From Brenneria goodwinii (lineage in GTDB: Bacteria; Pseudomonadota; Gammaproteobacteria; Enterobacterales; Enterobacteriaceae): a stretch of 64,000 bases of DNA. The notes beneath the pieces were generated by a model. It was not told where the DNA came from and did no database searches. It saw nothing but the letters and a program-made list of their open reading frames with translations. Both the position numbers and the translations under genes were made by a program. The stretch spans positions 4,464,001 through 4,528,000 of the forward strand of contig NZ_CP014137.1 in assembly GCF_002291445.1 (NCBI RefSeq), in the 5' to 3' direction. This document shows, piece after piece, positions 8,350 to 15,989 of the stretch; position 1 is the stretch's first letter, and every line of letters begins with the position of its first letter.

Positions 8350-9854
8350 CATTGAACTGGAAACGGGCGACCGAGGTCGCCCAATCAATAACCGAATGCT
8401 GGGATCACAAGCATCAACCCGGCGGCGCGATTGTGCTGTTTGACCGCGAACAGATCCAGGCCGCCTGCTGCGGCGGGCTGGCGGATCTGGCGCAAGGTAC
8501 GCCATTCAGCACCAGCAGCGTGGTGCGTTTTGCGTCGGTCACCAAGCATCTGTTCGCGGCGATGGTGACCGGGCCGATGGCCGGCAAAATTTCACTGACG
8601 GATACGCTGGCGCAGCATCTTCCGCAACTGACCGGCGCGAATGGCCGGGTTAGCGTGGGGCAGGCGCTGGATATGACCGCGGGTCTGGACGATATTCGTG
8701 AAACGCTGTCCCTTTTGGGATTATCGGTTTACAACGCGACGCAGGCCGCCGATTTGCTTCAGTTTGAGGCCGATATGGGGGAATTGAACTATCCGGCCGG
8801 CAGTGAAATTTCCTATTCCAATACTGGTTATCGGCTGGTGGAAGAGGCGTTGAAAGCCAAAGGCATCCTGTTTGCCGATCTGCTGCAACAGTACGTTTGC
8901 GAGCCGCTGAATATTCGCCTGTACGCGCCGGAAACCTGGTTTGATATCGTTCCCGGTCTGGTGCCCGGCTACTGGCAGGGGAAAAGCGGCTGGCAGTTGG
9001 CCAGCGCCGGCCTGCATTTGTCCGCGTCCGGCAGCGTGGCCGGCAGCGTGCGCGATCTGAGCGTCTGGCTACAAACGCTGCTGCGCGATGATGGGCCGGG
9101 AGCCGGCGTTCTGGCCCGGCTTTCCGCGCCGCGCCGGTTAGCGGATGGACGCACCACCGGGTATGGGCTGGGCATCGCCCGCACGCAGCTTGGCGACGCG
9201 CATCTGGTCGGGCACGGCGGTTCCCATGCCGGCTATAAAACCTATTTCCTGCTCGATCCACAGCAGGGAGCGGGGGTGGCGCTGGTGGCAAACCGGGAAG
9301 ACGTCGCCACCTATGATAGCGCGCTGTACATTATGGCCGCTCTGCTGGAGCAGCCGTTGCCGCAGCCGGGACATGCGTTGACCAGCGGTCTGTATGCTTC
9401 CGACAGCGGCAGCGATTGGCTGGAGATTAGCGGCAATACCGCCTGCTGGCTGGGGGCGGGCGATACGCTGTACCGCGATCGCGATCCGGCGCAAGCGGTA
9501 TCGCTTTCCAGCCATATGCCGATGCGGCTGCGGCAGAACGGGGCGGCGATAGAAGGGGAGATTGGTCATGTGCCCCGTCGTTTCCTGCCGGTAGAAGCGG
9601 ATGACAGCATTGAGCAGGCGCAAGGGCGCTGGTTCTACCCGCAGTGGCGCAGCGAACTGGTGATTACGGGCGACCGGCTGGTGATGGGGATTGGCCCGGC
9701 GGCCATTACCGCATCGCTGATTTCTCTGGGTAAAGGCCGCCTGCTGGCAACGGCGCAGGATGGTCCGTGGGAAAAACGTTTTGCCATCCAGCTCGAGGGC
9801 GACGGTATGAGGCTATTGCTGAACCGCAGCCGGATCGTGAGATATCGGCGCTGA
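8346..9854 (+). CDS. Serine hydrolase family S12, probable D-aminopeptidase (DAP type)
   Basis: A 502-residue protein from the ATG at 8346, which has GAGGAG upstream and an ATGA overlap with the ATPase gene. The N-terminal two thirds is a penicillin-binding-protein/beta-lactamase fold with SVTK (S64, K67), YSN (Y157, N159) and HGG (H290). These match in spacing the catalytic residues of Ochrobactrum D-aminopeptidase DAP (S62/K65, Y153/N155, H287). The C-terminal part resembles the beta-barrel domains that DAP enzymes carry, and the length agrees (DAP about 520). No signal peptide is seen, so the protein is probably cytoplasmic. DAP enzymes release N-terminal D-residues such as D-Ala from peptides and amides. 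The alternatives, an esterase or D,D-carboxypeptidase, are less likely given the HGG motif and the context. Confidence 0.82.
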   Translation: MTLNWKRATEVAQSITECWDHKHQPGGAIVLFDREQIQAACCGGLADLAQGTPFSTSSVVRFASVTKHLFAAMVTGPMAGKISLTDTLAQHLPQLTGANGRVSVGQALDMTAGLDDIRETLSLLGLSVYNATQAADLLQFEADMGELNYPAGSEISYSNTGYRLVEEALKAKGILFADLLQQYVCEPLNIRLYAPETWFDIVPGLVPGYWQGKSGWQLASAGLHLSASGSVAGSVRDLSVWLQTLLRDDGPGAGVLARLSAPRRLADGRTTGYGLGIARTQLGDAHLVGHGGSHAGYKTYFLLDPQQGAGVALVANREDVATYDSALYIMAALLEQPLPQPGHALTSGLYASDSGSDWLEISGNTACWLGAGDTLYRDRDPAQAVSLSSHMPMRLRQNGAAIEGEIGHVPRRFLPVEADDSIEQAQGRWFYPQWRSELVITGDRLVMGIGPAAITASLISLGKGRLLATAQDGPWEKRFAIQLEGDGMRLLLNRSRIVRYRR

Positions 9855-9993
9855 AGGGACTCGCGGGGCCGCTGGTTTTCGCAGGCTCCGTCGTCCCCAC
9901 GGTAGTAAGCGGGAACCTGCTTTCGCTGGCGGCGTCGAGTATGAGAGATTTCCGGTTACCCGTTAGTCCTTCGGGCCGCCGCAAGCGGCGTTC

Positions 9994-10027
9994 AAAAACA
10001 TTCCCGATGTTTTTATGCGCGGGAATG
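9994..10027. terminator. Nested hairpins between convergent genes (possible terminator)
   Basis: AAAAACAT and ATGTTTTT form an 8-bp stem around TCCCG (9994-10014). The overlapping arms CATTCCCG (9999-10006) and CGGGAATG (10020-10027) form an alternative 8-bp stem. The element lies between the D-aminopeptidase gene (+) and the Rpn gene (-), where a bidirectional terminator is expected. The CGGGAATGACGG motif is also reminiscent of REP-type repeats. No strong U-tract follows the GC stem. Confidence 0.4.
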
Positions 10028-10046
10028 ACGGATGAGAGCGACTACC

Positions 10047-10979
10047 TTAGATGCCGGCATCCGGCGTAATGTCGTCGGATAATTGAGCCATCTCTTCATC
10101 GGAAAGCTGGGTGATTTGCTGGATCTGCTCGCGGGCCATACCGGTCAACAGTAGCTGGCGGGCGATCTGCCGCGCGCTGGTTTTCATCCCTTGTTCTATT
10201 CCTTTCTCAATACCGCTCTGAATTCCTTTCTCAAACCCAATCTGTTCCAACTGTTGTGCAATCGTCATTATCTCCTCCCGATCCGTTGATAGCGGCGCTG
10301 ACACTCTCTCGATAAAGTCGGCTGGTCTGGATGTATTGCCGGTTTGCGCAATATAAAACAGCAATGCCCGTTTCTGCGTCAGCGGCACCTGCCAGCGCTC
10401 AAATAATAACCCGATATCTCGCGCCAGTTCCAGCATATCCCGCGTGCGGATATGTTTTTGCACCAGCTCCAGCAGCGCCGCCCGCCGATGGGTTTTGATC
10501 TCATCATCAGGGATAACGGTCAAGTCCACCAGTGGAAAGGCTTTTGCGTACAGTTGTTGCGCCAATGATGGGTCGGCAAAGCTATCCAGCCAGCACAGGC
10601 TGTACGGATACGGGCTGCGTCCTCCCTGATAGAACAATAACGGCACCACCAGCGGCAACTGCTTATGCCCCTGTGTCAAATGTTGTTGCATCGCCGCCAG
10701 ACTGTAGCGCAGCAGACGGAAGGCCATCAGCTTTTCCGGCCTGCTCTGGTGTTCGATTAAACAATAGATATAACTCTGTCCGGCGGTAGTGCGCAGGGAA
10801 TAGAGCATATCGGAAACCCGTGCGCGCAGTTCTTCATCAATAAACGAGGCGGACTCCAGTTGCAGCGTGTTGAAATCACAGCGGGTACGGATATCCGGTG
10901 GCAGGTGGATGGAGAGAAAATCCCGAGCTACATCAATATCGCTGAGAAATTGTTTACAGATTGCATCGTGTGATTGCAT
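10047..10979 (-). CDS. Rpn family recombination-promoting nuclease / PF04754 transposase-like protein
   Basis: A 310-residue member of the RpnA family. The N-terminal nuclease domain starts HDAICKQFLSDIDVARDFLSIHLP and includes CLIEHQSRPEKLMAFRLLRY (about residues 93-112), where the acidic-x-Q catalytic signature lies, and the conserved block RSPYPYSLCWLDSFADP. The C-terminal 80 residues contain a short repeat region (GFEKGIQSGIEKGIEQGM) followed by a helical tail, as in E. coli Rpn proteins, which have been linked to RecA-independent recombination and phage defence (established for the family). It stands alone between the two peptide-utilisation units of the island. It may be a remnant of the event that assembled the island, or simply a passenger. 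Confidence 0.92.
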   Translation of the reverse strand: MQSHDAICKQFLSDIDVARDFLSIHLPPDIRTRCDFNTLQLESASFIDEELRARVSDMLYSLRTTAGQSYIYCLIEHQSRPEKLMAFRLLRYSLAAMQQHLTQGHKQLPLVVPLLFYQGGRSPYPYSLCWLDSFADPSLAQQLYAKAFPLVDLTVIPDDEIKTHRRAALLELVQKHIRTRDMLELARDIGLLFERWQVPLTQKRALLFYIAQTGNTSRPADFIERVSAPLSTDREEIMTIAQQLEQIGFEKGIQSGIEKGIEQGMKTSARQIARQLLLTGMAREQIQQITQLSDEEMAQLSDDITPDAGI

Positions 10980-11130
10980 GTCGTCCCTGACCGTTTATAT
11001 TCCTTACGACAGTCAGAGTAGCGAATGGCGTTCGTGCGTAAAGGCCGTATTGCTCATTCTGGAAAGCGGCTCGAAAGAAAAGCCATGAGGAATGATATTT
11101 TCCTATTGCGCGCAGGCTTTCACTATGCTT

Positions 11131-11210
11131 GAAAATCACAAACCCCCTTTTTCTGAGGGGGAGGGTTGGAGGGGTTAGAACCTGCAAACTCCCCTCCTCT
11201 TAAGAGGAGG
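11131..11210. repeat. G/C-tract inverted repeat region with 18-bp palindrome
   Basis: Two symmetric elements lie between the Rpn gene and the 3' end of the isoaspartyl peptidase gene. The first is around 11140-11165, where CCCCCTTTTTCTGAGGGGG forms a short hairpin. The second is a perfect 18-bp palindrome at 11193-11210, with arms CCTCCTCTT and AAGAGGAGG. The palindrome lies 24 bases downstream of the isoaspartyl peptidase stop on that strand and may act as an operon terminator, but it has only a three-base T run. Short G/C-rich repeats of this style are common intergenic elements in enterobacteria. Confidence 0.45.
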
Positions 11211-11233
11211 TTGCCCGAGCCGCTTACTTCCTA

Positions 11234-12184
11234 TCACCGATAAATACTGGCTACCGGATCTTCGCCGACATAACCGTAACCTCGGTACATCCCTTCGCTA
11301 TTAAACGGCAGCGTAATGTTGCCGTCGCCATCGACGGCGATCAGGCCGCCGCTGCCTTCCAGCCGCACTAGCTTTTCCATCACTACGCGATCGGCGGCCT
11401 GTTGCAGCGACAGTCCGGCATATTCCATCAGCGCCGAGATATCGTAGGCGGCGACGGTGCGCATAAAGATTTCGCCGGTGCCGGTGCAGGAAACGGCGCA
11501 GGTGTGGTTGTTGGCGTAACATCCGGCGCCGATAATCGGGCTGTCGCCTACGCGTCCGGCCTGCTTATTGGTCATGCCGCCGGTGGAAGTGGCCGCCGCC
11601 AGATTGCCGTTGCAGTCCAGCGCCACGGCGCCGACGGTGCCGAATTTGCGATCGGGATCGATAGGATCCTGGGACTGACCGTCGTGATCCAGTATCACTT
11701 TTCCCTGTCCTGACTGGGCGTTATGCAGCTGTTGCCGGCGTGCCTCGGTGGAGAAAAAGTCCGGCTCCACCATGTCTAAATGGTGCTGACGGGCAAATGC
11801 CTCCGCGCCCGCGGCGGTAAACATCACGTGCTGGCTGCTTTCCAACACGGTTCTGGCGGCCAGCACCGGATTGCGGATATGGCTGACGCAGCTGACCGCT
11901 CCCGCGTTCAACGTGCGTCCATCCATAATGCTGGCGTCCAGTTCGTGGGTTTCATTATGGGTAAACACCGCGCCGTGTCCGGCATTGAACAGCGGACATT
12001 CCTCCAGCAGTCTGACGGCTTCGGTCACCGCGTCCAGCGCGCTGCCGTGCTGCGCCAGAATCTGCTGTCCGCTGGCGACGATCGCGCGCAGTTCGGCCAG
12101 ATAGCGTTGCTCTTGCTCCGTGCTCATCGCTGAGCGGGTCAACGCGCCGGCTCCGCCGTGGATCACAATTACTGCTTTTCCCAT
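11234..12184 (-). CDS. iaaA: Isoaspartyl peptidase / L-asparaginase (Ntn hydrolase)
   Basis: A 316-residue N-terminal-nucleophile hydrolase precursor. The autoprocessing site is visible as KFGTVGAVALD, placing the catalytic threonine at about T183 (T179 in E. coli IaaA). Substrate-pocket motifs STGGMTNKQAGRVGDSPIIGAG and SCTGTGEIFMRT follow. The family cleaves beta-aspartyl dipeptides and L-asparagine. In E. coli iaaA is the gene directly before gsiABCD; here it is the last gene of the operon containing gsiABCD homologues, 57 bases behind the M55 peptidase. It would handle isoaspartyl peptides taken up by the same importer. Confidence 0.93.
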   Translation of the reverse strand: MGKAVIVIHGGAGALTRSAMSTEQEQRYLAELRAIVASGQQILAQHGSALDAVTEAVRLLEECPLFNAGHGAVFTHNETHELDASIMDGRTLNAGAVSCVSHIRNPVLAARTVLESSQHVMFTAAGAEAFARQHHLDMVEPDFFSTEARRQQLHNAQSGQGKVILDHDGQSQDPIDPDRKFGTVGAVALDCNGNLAAATSTGGMTNKQAGRVGDSPIIGAGCYANNHTCAVSCTGTGEIFMRTVAAYDISALMEYAGLSLQQAADRVVMEKLVRLEGSGGLIAVDGDGNITLPFNSEGMYRGYGYVGEDPVASIYR

Positions 12185-12241
12185 ACTGCAATTTCTCTTT
12201 TCAATCAGTTATAACGGAGGAAGCGGGAATGGCGCCGCATG

Positions 12242-13063
12242 TCAATTCTGCGTCGTCGCCAGATAAGAAAACGCGCTTAACAGGCTGATCAGTTCCGCCA
12301 TGCTCTGCGCGGTATAACCGACGGTGACGGCATCCAGTCGTTCTATGCCGGGCAGCAGGCAAAACAGATCCGCCAGTACCGGTTTCGCCACCATCAACTC
12401 AAGGCGATAGGGCGCCTGAATACGCGATGTCACGTTGTTGTGCGCCGTCTGCACCGCTTTCTTGGCGGACTGCCGGATAAGCTCGCGGGCGGATTGCGGG
12501 CTGAGCGACTCGGCCGCATTTTGCGAAATGGCGCGTTTGACGCAGGCATAACCGGCGGCGGGATAATAACGGGCGATCCACTGCTGCAGCGTATCGTCGC
12601 CGCTGACTAGCCAGAGCGGCGTGTTGTATTCCGCGCCCGCCGCGGCATAGATATCGCTTTCGCCCATGATTTCACCGTTGATGCGCACCCGGTAAAACGC
12701 CCGGCCGTTGATGGTATGGGCCAGTATGCCGAACTCGCCGGCGGCGCTGTGATAGCCGATAAACATCAGGCCGTCGTACTGCTGCTGTTCCAGCCCTTCG
12801 ACCATCGACAAACCGCGTGGCTTACCCTGCACCAGCCGGGCGCGGGAGTCGATATTCTCTGCCCGCAGATTCACCATGGCGGCATGGCTGTCGGCGACCA
12901 CGACTTCGGTGGCGCCGCCGGCAAAGGCGCCGTCAACCGCGGCGTTGACCTCCTGCTCCATCAGCCCGCGGGCGAGCTGATATTCCGCCGTCCCAGGGCT
13001 GCACTGTTCCGGGCGCATTACCCCGGCAATACCCTCAATATCTGCCGAAATGAAAATCTTCAT
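12242..13063 (-). CDS. dppA: M55 family D-aminopeptidase (DppA type)
   Basis: A 273-residue zinc D-aminopeptidase from the ATG at 13063; AAGGA seven bases upstream supports this start over a TTG two codons earlier. Metal-binding residues match Bacillus subtilis DppA almost position for position: D8 and E10 (SADIEG), H60 (ADSHAA) and H105 (GYHSAAG). B. subtilis DppA is a decameric self-compartmentalising enzyme that releases D-Ala from D-Ala-D-Ala and D-Ala-Gly-Gly. This name must not be confused with the E. coli dipeptide-binding protein DppA. The gene follows the P1 peptidase by ten bases within the same operon. The role inferred is hydrolysis of imported D-amino-acid peptides. Confidence 0.9.
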   Translation of the reverse strand: MKIFISADIEGIAGVMRPEQCSPGTAEYQLARGLMEQEVNAAVDGAFAGGATEVVVADSHAAMVNLRAENIDSRARLVQGKPRGLSMVEGLEQQQYDGLMFIGYHSAAGEFGILAHTINGRAFYRVRINGEIMGESDIYAAAGAEYNTPLWLVSGDDTLQQWIARYYPAAGYACVKRAISQNAAESLSPQSARELIRQSAKKAVQTAHNNVTSRIQAPYRLELMVAKPVLADLFCLLPGIERLDAVTVGYTAQSMAELISLLSAFSYLATTQN

Positions 13064-13073
13064 GACCAATTCC

Positions 13074-14132
13074 TTAATCAGATAACGTTGTTACCAGACG
13101 ATCCAGTACCTGACGTAATGCCGGGCGATAATGCCCGCGAAAGCCAGTCACGGCGTCCGCATTCAATAGGGCGTCAAGCACCGCGTGTTCGGTGGCGTCG
13201 GCGGCGGCGCTCAGCAACGGCTCAAGCTGGCTGTCCGCCGGCGGTTGTGGCTGCGGACGGGTCGAGAACGCCACGGCGATATCGCCGGAGCCGTGGCCCC
13301 AGTAGCTGCCCAGGCGGCCTAGCCCCGCGCCGGCGCGTTTGGCGATGCGCCCGAGCTGGCGGGCATCCAGCGGCGCGTCGGTCGCCATAATAATGATGAT
13401 CGAACCGGCGTCCTGCTGCGGCGCCAGCTCGGGCAATAGCGGCTCGATGGCTGCGCCGATCTGTACGCCGTCCAGCGTCAGCGCGGAGAGCGCGCCGAAA
13501 TTCGCCAGCACCAGCACGCCCAGCGTGGCGTTGAGTTCCGGTATCAGGCGCGACGCGGTGCCGATACCGCCTTTCAGGCCGAAACAGCTCATGCCGCGGC
13601 CCGCGCCGACGCTGCCTCGCGCAAAGGTTTCATCGGCGCAATCCAGCGCTTCGCGCGCCATTTGTTCGGTAACGGCCAGCGCCTGAATATCGTTCAGCCA
13701 GCCGTCATTGCACTCCAGCGCCAGTGGGTTGACGGTGGGAAGGGTGCGCCCCAGTTCGGGGTTATGGGCAATCGCATCCCGCGCCAGCGCGGTAAACAGC
13801 GTCCCCACGGCCAGCGTATTGCTGAGCAGAATCGGCGTCTGCAATAGACCGAGTTCTTCAATCTGCACCAGTCCGACGGGCTTGGCGAAGCCGTTCAAGA
13901 CGGCGGCGCCGCAGGGCAGGGGATGCGCAAACAGATTCCTGTCGGCAGGCACAATCGCGGTGACGCCAGTCTGGGTTTCGCCTTTCGCCAGCGTCGCGTG
14001 TCCTACGCGCACGCCGGCCACGTCGCTGATGCTATTGCGCGGCCCGCTGGCGGAGCGGGGCGTTCCCAGTTGCCGCTGTGTCTGCCAGCGGCGCAGCAGC
14101 AGCGCTATCTGTTCCTGTTGATAGGATGCCAT
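13074..14132 (-). CDS. P1 family peptidase (DmpA-type L-aminopeptidase/D-esterase, S58)
   Basis: A 352-residue self-processing hydrolase of the DmpA/BapA superfamily. Family blocks visible are SISDVAGVRVGHAT (about 34-47), LLSNTLAVGTL (about 102-112), RGSVGAGRGMSCFGLKGGIG (about 172-191) and the autocleavage region with G243-S244 followed by IIIIMATDAPLDARQL. The new N-terminal serine is the nucleophile, comparable to S250 of Ochrobactrum DmpA. Members cleave L-residues or D-amides and esters, and some act on beta-peptides. The gene lies 9 bases behind the GsiD permease and 10 bases before the M55 peptidase, firmly inside the transport operon. Confidence 0.88.
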   Translation of the reverse strand: MASYQQEQIALLLRRWQTQRQLGTPRSASGPRNSISDVAGVRVGHATLAKGETQTGVTAIVPADRNLFAHPLPCGAAVLNGFAKPVGLVQIEELGLLQTPILLSNTLAVGTLFTALARDAIAHNPELGRTLPTVNPLALECNDGWLNDIQALAVTEQMAREALDCADETFARGSVGAGRGMSCFGLKGGIGTASRLIPELNATLGVLVLANFGALSALTLDGVQIGAAIEPLLPELAPQQDAGSIIIIMATDAPLDARQLGRIAKRAGAGLGRLGSYWGHGSGDIAVAFSTRPQPQPPADSQLEPLLSAAADATEHAVLDALLNADAVTGFRGHYRPALRQVLDRLVTTLSD

Positions 14133-14141
14133 GTCGGTTCC

Positions 14142-15041
14142 TTAGCTTTTCAATTTGGGATCGAGGGTATCGCGCAGCGCGTCGCCCAGCAGGTTGAAAG
14201 CCAGTACGGTGAAAAAGATCGCCAGACCGGGGAAAACGCTGACGTGCCACAGGCCGGCCATCATCAGGCTGCGGCTCATAGCCAGAATATTACCCCATTC
14301 AGGAACGTCCGGCTCCGGGCCAAGGCCGATAAAGCTGAGGCTGGCGGCGGTCAGGATGCTGGTGCCGATACGCATGGTGAAATAAACGATCACGCTGGGC
14401 AGCGTACCCGGCAGAATATGGCGCATCAGCACAATGCGATCCGGCGCGCCGGCGCAGCGTACCGCTTCCACGTAGGCCGCCTGCTTGAGCGACAGGGTGG
14501 AGGCGCGCACAATGCGGGCAAACACCGGCACGCTGAAGACGGCGACGGCGATGATCACGTTATTCAGCCCCGGACCGAGGATCGCCACCACGGCGATCGC
14601 CAGCAGCATGCCGGGGAAGGCGAACAGTACATCGGAGCCGCGCATGATCAGCATATCAATCCAGCGGCCGTAATACCCGGCCAGCAGGCCCAATACAATT
14701 CCCGCCAGCATCCCCAGCGTGACGGAAAAAATGCCGATATACAGCGAGATACGCGCACCGTAGATAATCCGGCTCATCACGTCGCGCCCCAGGTCGTCGG
14801 TTCCCATCCAGTGGGCCGCCGACGGCGGGGAAGAGAGCGCCATCCAGTCCGGTTCCTGCGGATTGTACGGCGCCAGCCAGGGCGCCAGGATCGCCACCAG
14901 AATCAGCAGCAAAATAAACCCGCCGGAAGCCAGCGCCATCGGGTTATGGAAAAAAACCTGGGCGAAATCGCGCCAGGGCGAACGAATGGTGTTTTCGTCA
15001 AGAGTTGCAGCCGCCACGGCGGGCTCGGAAGGAAGGTTCAT
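14142..15041 (-). CDS. gsiD: Glutathione/peptide ABC transporter permease, GsiD type
   Basis: A 299-residue inner-membrane permease with the DppC-family N-terminal helix (GGFILLLILVAILAPWLAPYNP), the HWMGTDDLGRDVMSRIIYGAR motif and an EAA loop near residues 205-225. GGAGATAAG sits just before the ATG. It is the partner of the GsiC-like permease 8 bases upstream. E. coli GsiABCD imports glutathione, a gamma-glutamyl peptide. Here three peptidases and an epimerase in the same operon suggest that broader or different peptide substrates are carried. Confidence 0.88.
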   Translation of the reverse strand: MNLPSEPAVAAATLDENTIRSPWRDFAQVFFHNPMALASGGFILLLILVAILAPWLAPYNPQEPDWMALSSPPSAAHWMGTDDLGRDVMSRIIYGARISLYIGIFSVTLGMLAGIVLGLLAGYYGRWIDMLIMRGSDVLFAFPGMLLAIAVVAILGPGLNNVIIAVAVFSVPVFARIVRASTLSLKQAAYVEAVRCAGAPDRIVLMRHILPGTLPSVIVYFTMRIGTSILTAASLSFIGLGPEPDVPEWGNILAMSRSLMMAGLWHVSVFPGLAIFFTVLAFNLLGDALRDTLDPKLKS

Positions 15042-15049
15042 CTTATCTC

Positions 15050-15970
15050 CTAACGTAAGCGAATCGCCGGATTGACCACCGCGTACAGCAGGTCCACCAA
15101 CAGGTTAATGACAATGAATTCGAACACAAACAGCATGACCAGCGCCTGAATAACCGGCTGATCCTGCGTCTTAATGGATTCGATCAGCAGCCAGCCCAGC
15201 CCCGGCCAACTGAATACGCTTTCCACCACAATGGAACCGCCGAGCAGAAAGCCGAACTGTAGCCCCAGCATGGTGATCACCGGGATCAGCGCGTTGCGCA
15301 TTACATGTTTCCAGACGATCAGCCGGTTACGCAGTCCTTTAGAACGTGCGGTGCGCACATAGTCTTCCTGCGAAACTTCCAGAAAGGCGGAACGGGTAAA
15401 GCGCGCCATCACCGCCGCCACCGACGCGCCCAGCGTCAGCGCCGGCAGAATAATATCGCTGGGCTGATTGAAGCCGCTGACGGAAAACACCCCGAACGGC
15501 ATGGCGACAAACTGAATCAACAGTAAGCCCAGCCAAAACGGCGGCATGGATATCCCGCCGATGGCGAAACTCATCAGGGTCCAGTCCTGCCATTTCCCTC
15601 GCCTGAGCGCAGAAATGACGCCGACCAACAGGCCTAATACCACCGACCAGGCAAAACCGGCCAGCGCCAGCCACATGGTGGGCATAAAGCTGTTGCCGAT
15701 CACCTCAGTAACCGGCTGCTGGGTGCGGTAAGTCACACCCAGATCGCCTTTAAACAAGCCGCCGAGCCAGTTAACGTACTGCTGCGGCAGCGGATCGTTC
15801 AGTCCCAGTTGCTGACGAGCCGCTTCCACCGCTTCAATCGGCGCGTCGGAGCCGGCGTAAATGCGTGCCGGATCGCCCGGCAGCAGTTTAATAAAGCCGA
15901 ACACTAACAGGGAGACCACCAGCAGAACCGGGATCATTTCCAGCAAACGTCGGACTATATAGGCAAACAT
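15050..15970 (-). CDS. gsiC: Glutathione/peptide ABC transporter permease, GsiC type
   Basis: A 306-residue permease, exactly the size expected of GsiC. It starts MFAYIVRRLLEMIPVLLVVS, followed by IKLLPGDPARIYAG, the conserved DppB-family segment, and has an EAA loop at about residues 190-215 (EVSQEDYVRTARSKGL). It lies 19 bases behind the GsiB-like binding protein and 8 bases before GsiD. Together the two permeases form the membrane channel powered by the GsiA-like double ATPase. Confidence 0.88.
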   Translation of the reverse strand: MFAYIVRRLLEMIPVLLVVSLLVFGFIKLLPGDPARIYAGSDAPIEAVEAARQQLGLNDPLPQQYVNWLGGLFKGDLGVTYRTQQPVTEVIGNSFMPTMWLALAGFAWSVVLGLLVGVISALRRGKWQDWTLMSFAIGGISMPPFWLGLLLIQFVAMPFGVFSVSGFNQPSDIILPALTLGASVAAVMARFTRSAFLEVSQEDYVRTARSKGLRNRLIVWKHVMRNALIPVITMLGLQFGFLLGGSIVVESVFSWPGLGWLLIESIKTQDQPVIQALVMLFVFEFIVINLLVDLLYAVVNPAIRLR

Positions 15971-15989
15971 GGCGTTCTCCCCGGAGCTG

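Noticed and set aside
13400..13520. Apparent loss of the P1 peptidase nucleophile (NFGALS context)
   Set aside because: The autocleavage site is further on: G243-S244 before IIIIMATDAPL, so the nucleophile is present.
13923..15053. Long plus-strand open frame (376 codons) opposite gsiD and the P1 peptidase gene
   Set aside because: It is antisense to two well-supported genes, has histidine/arginine/glutamine-rich composition typical of a reverse frame in GC-rich DNA, and shows no family motif.
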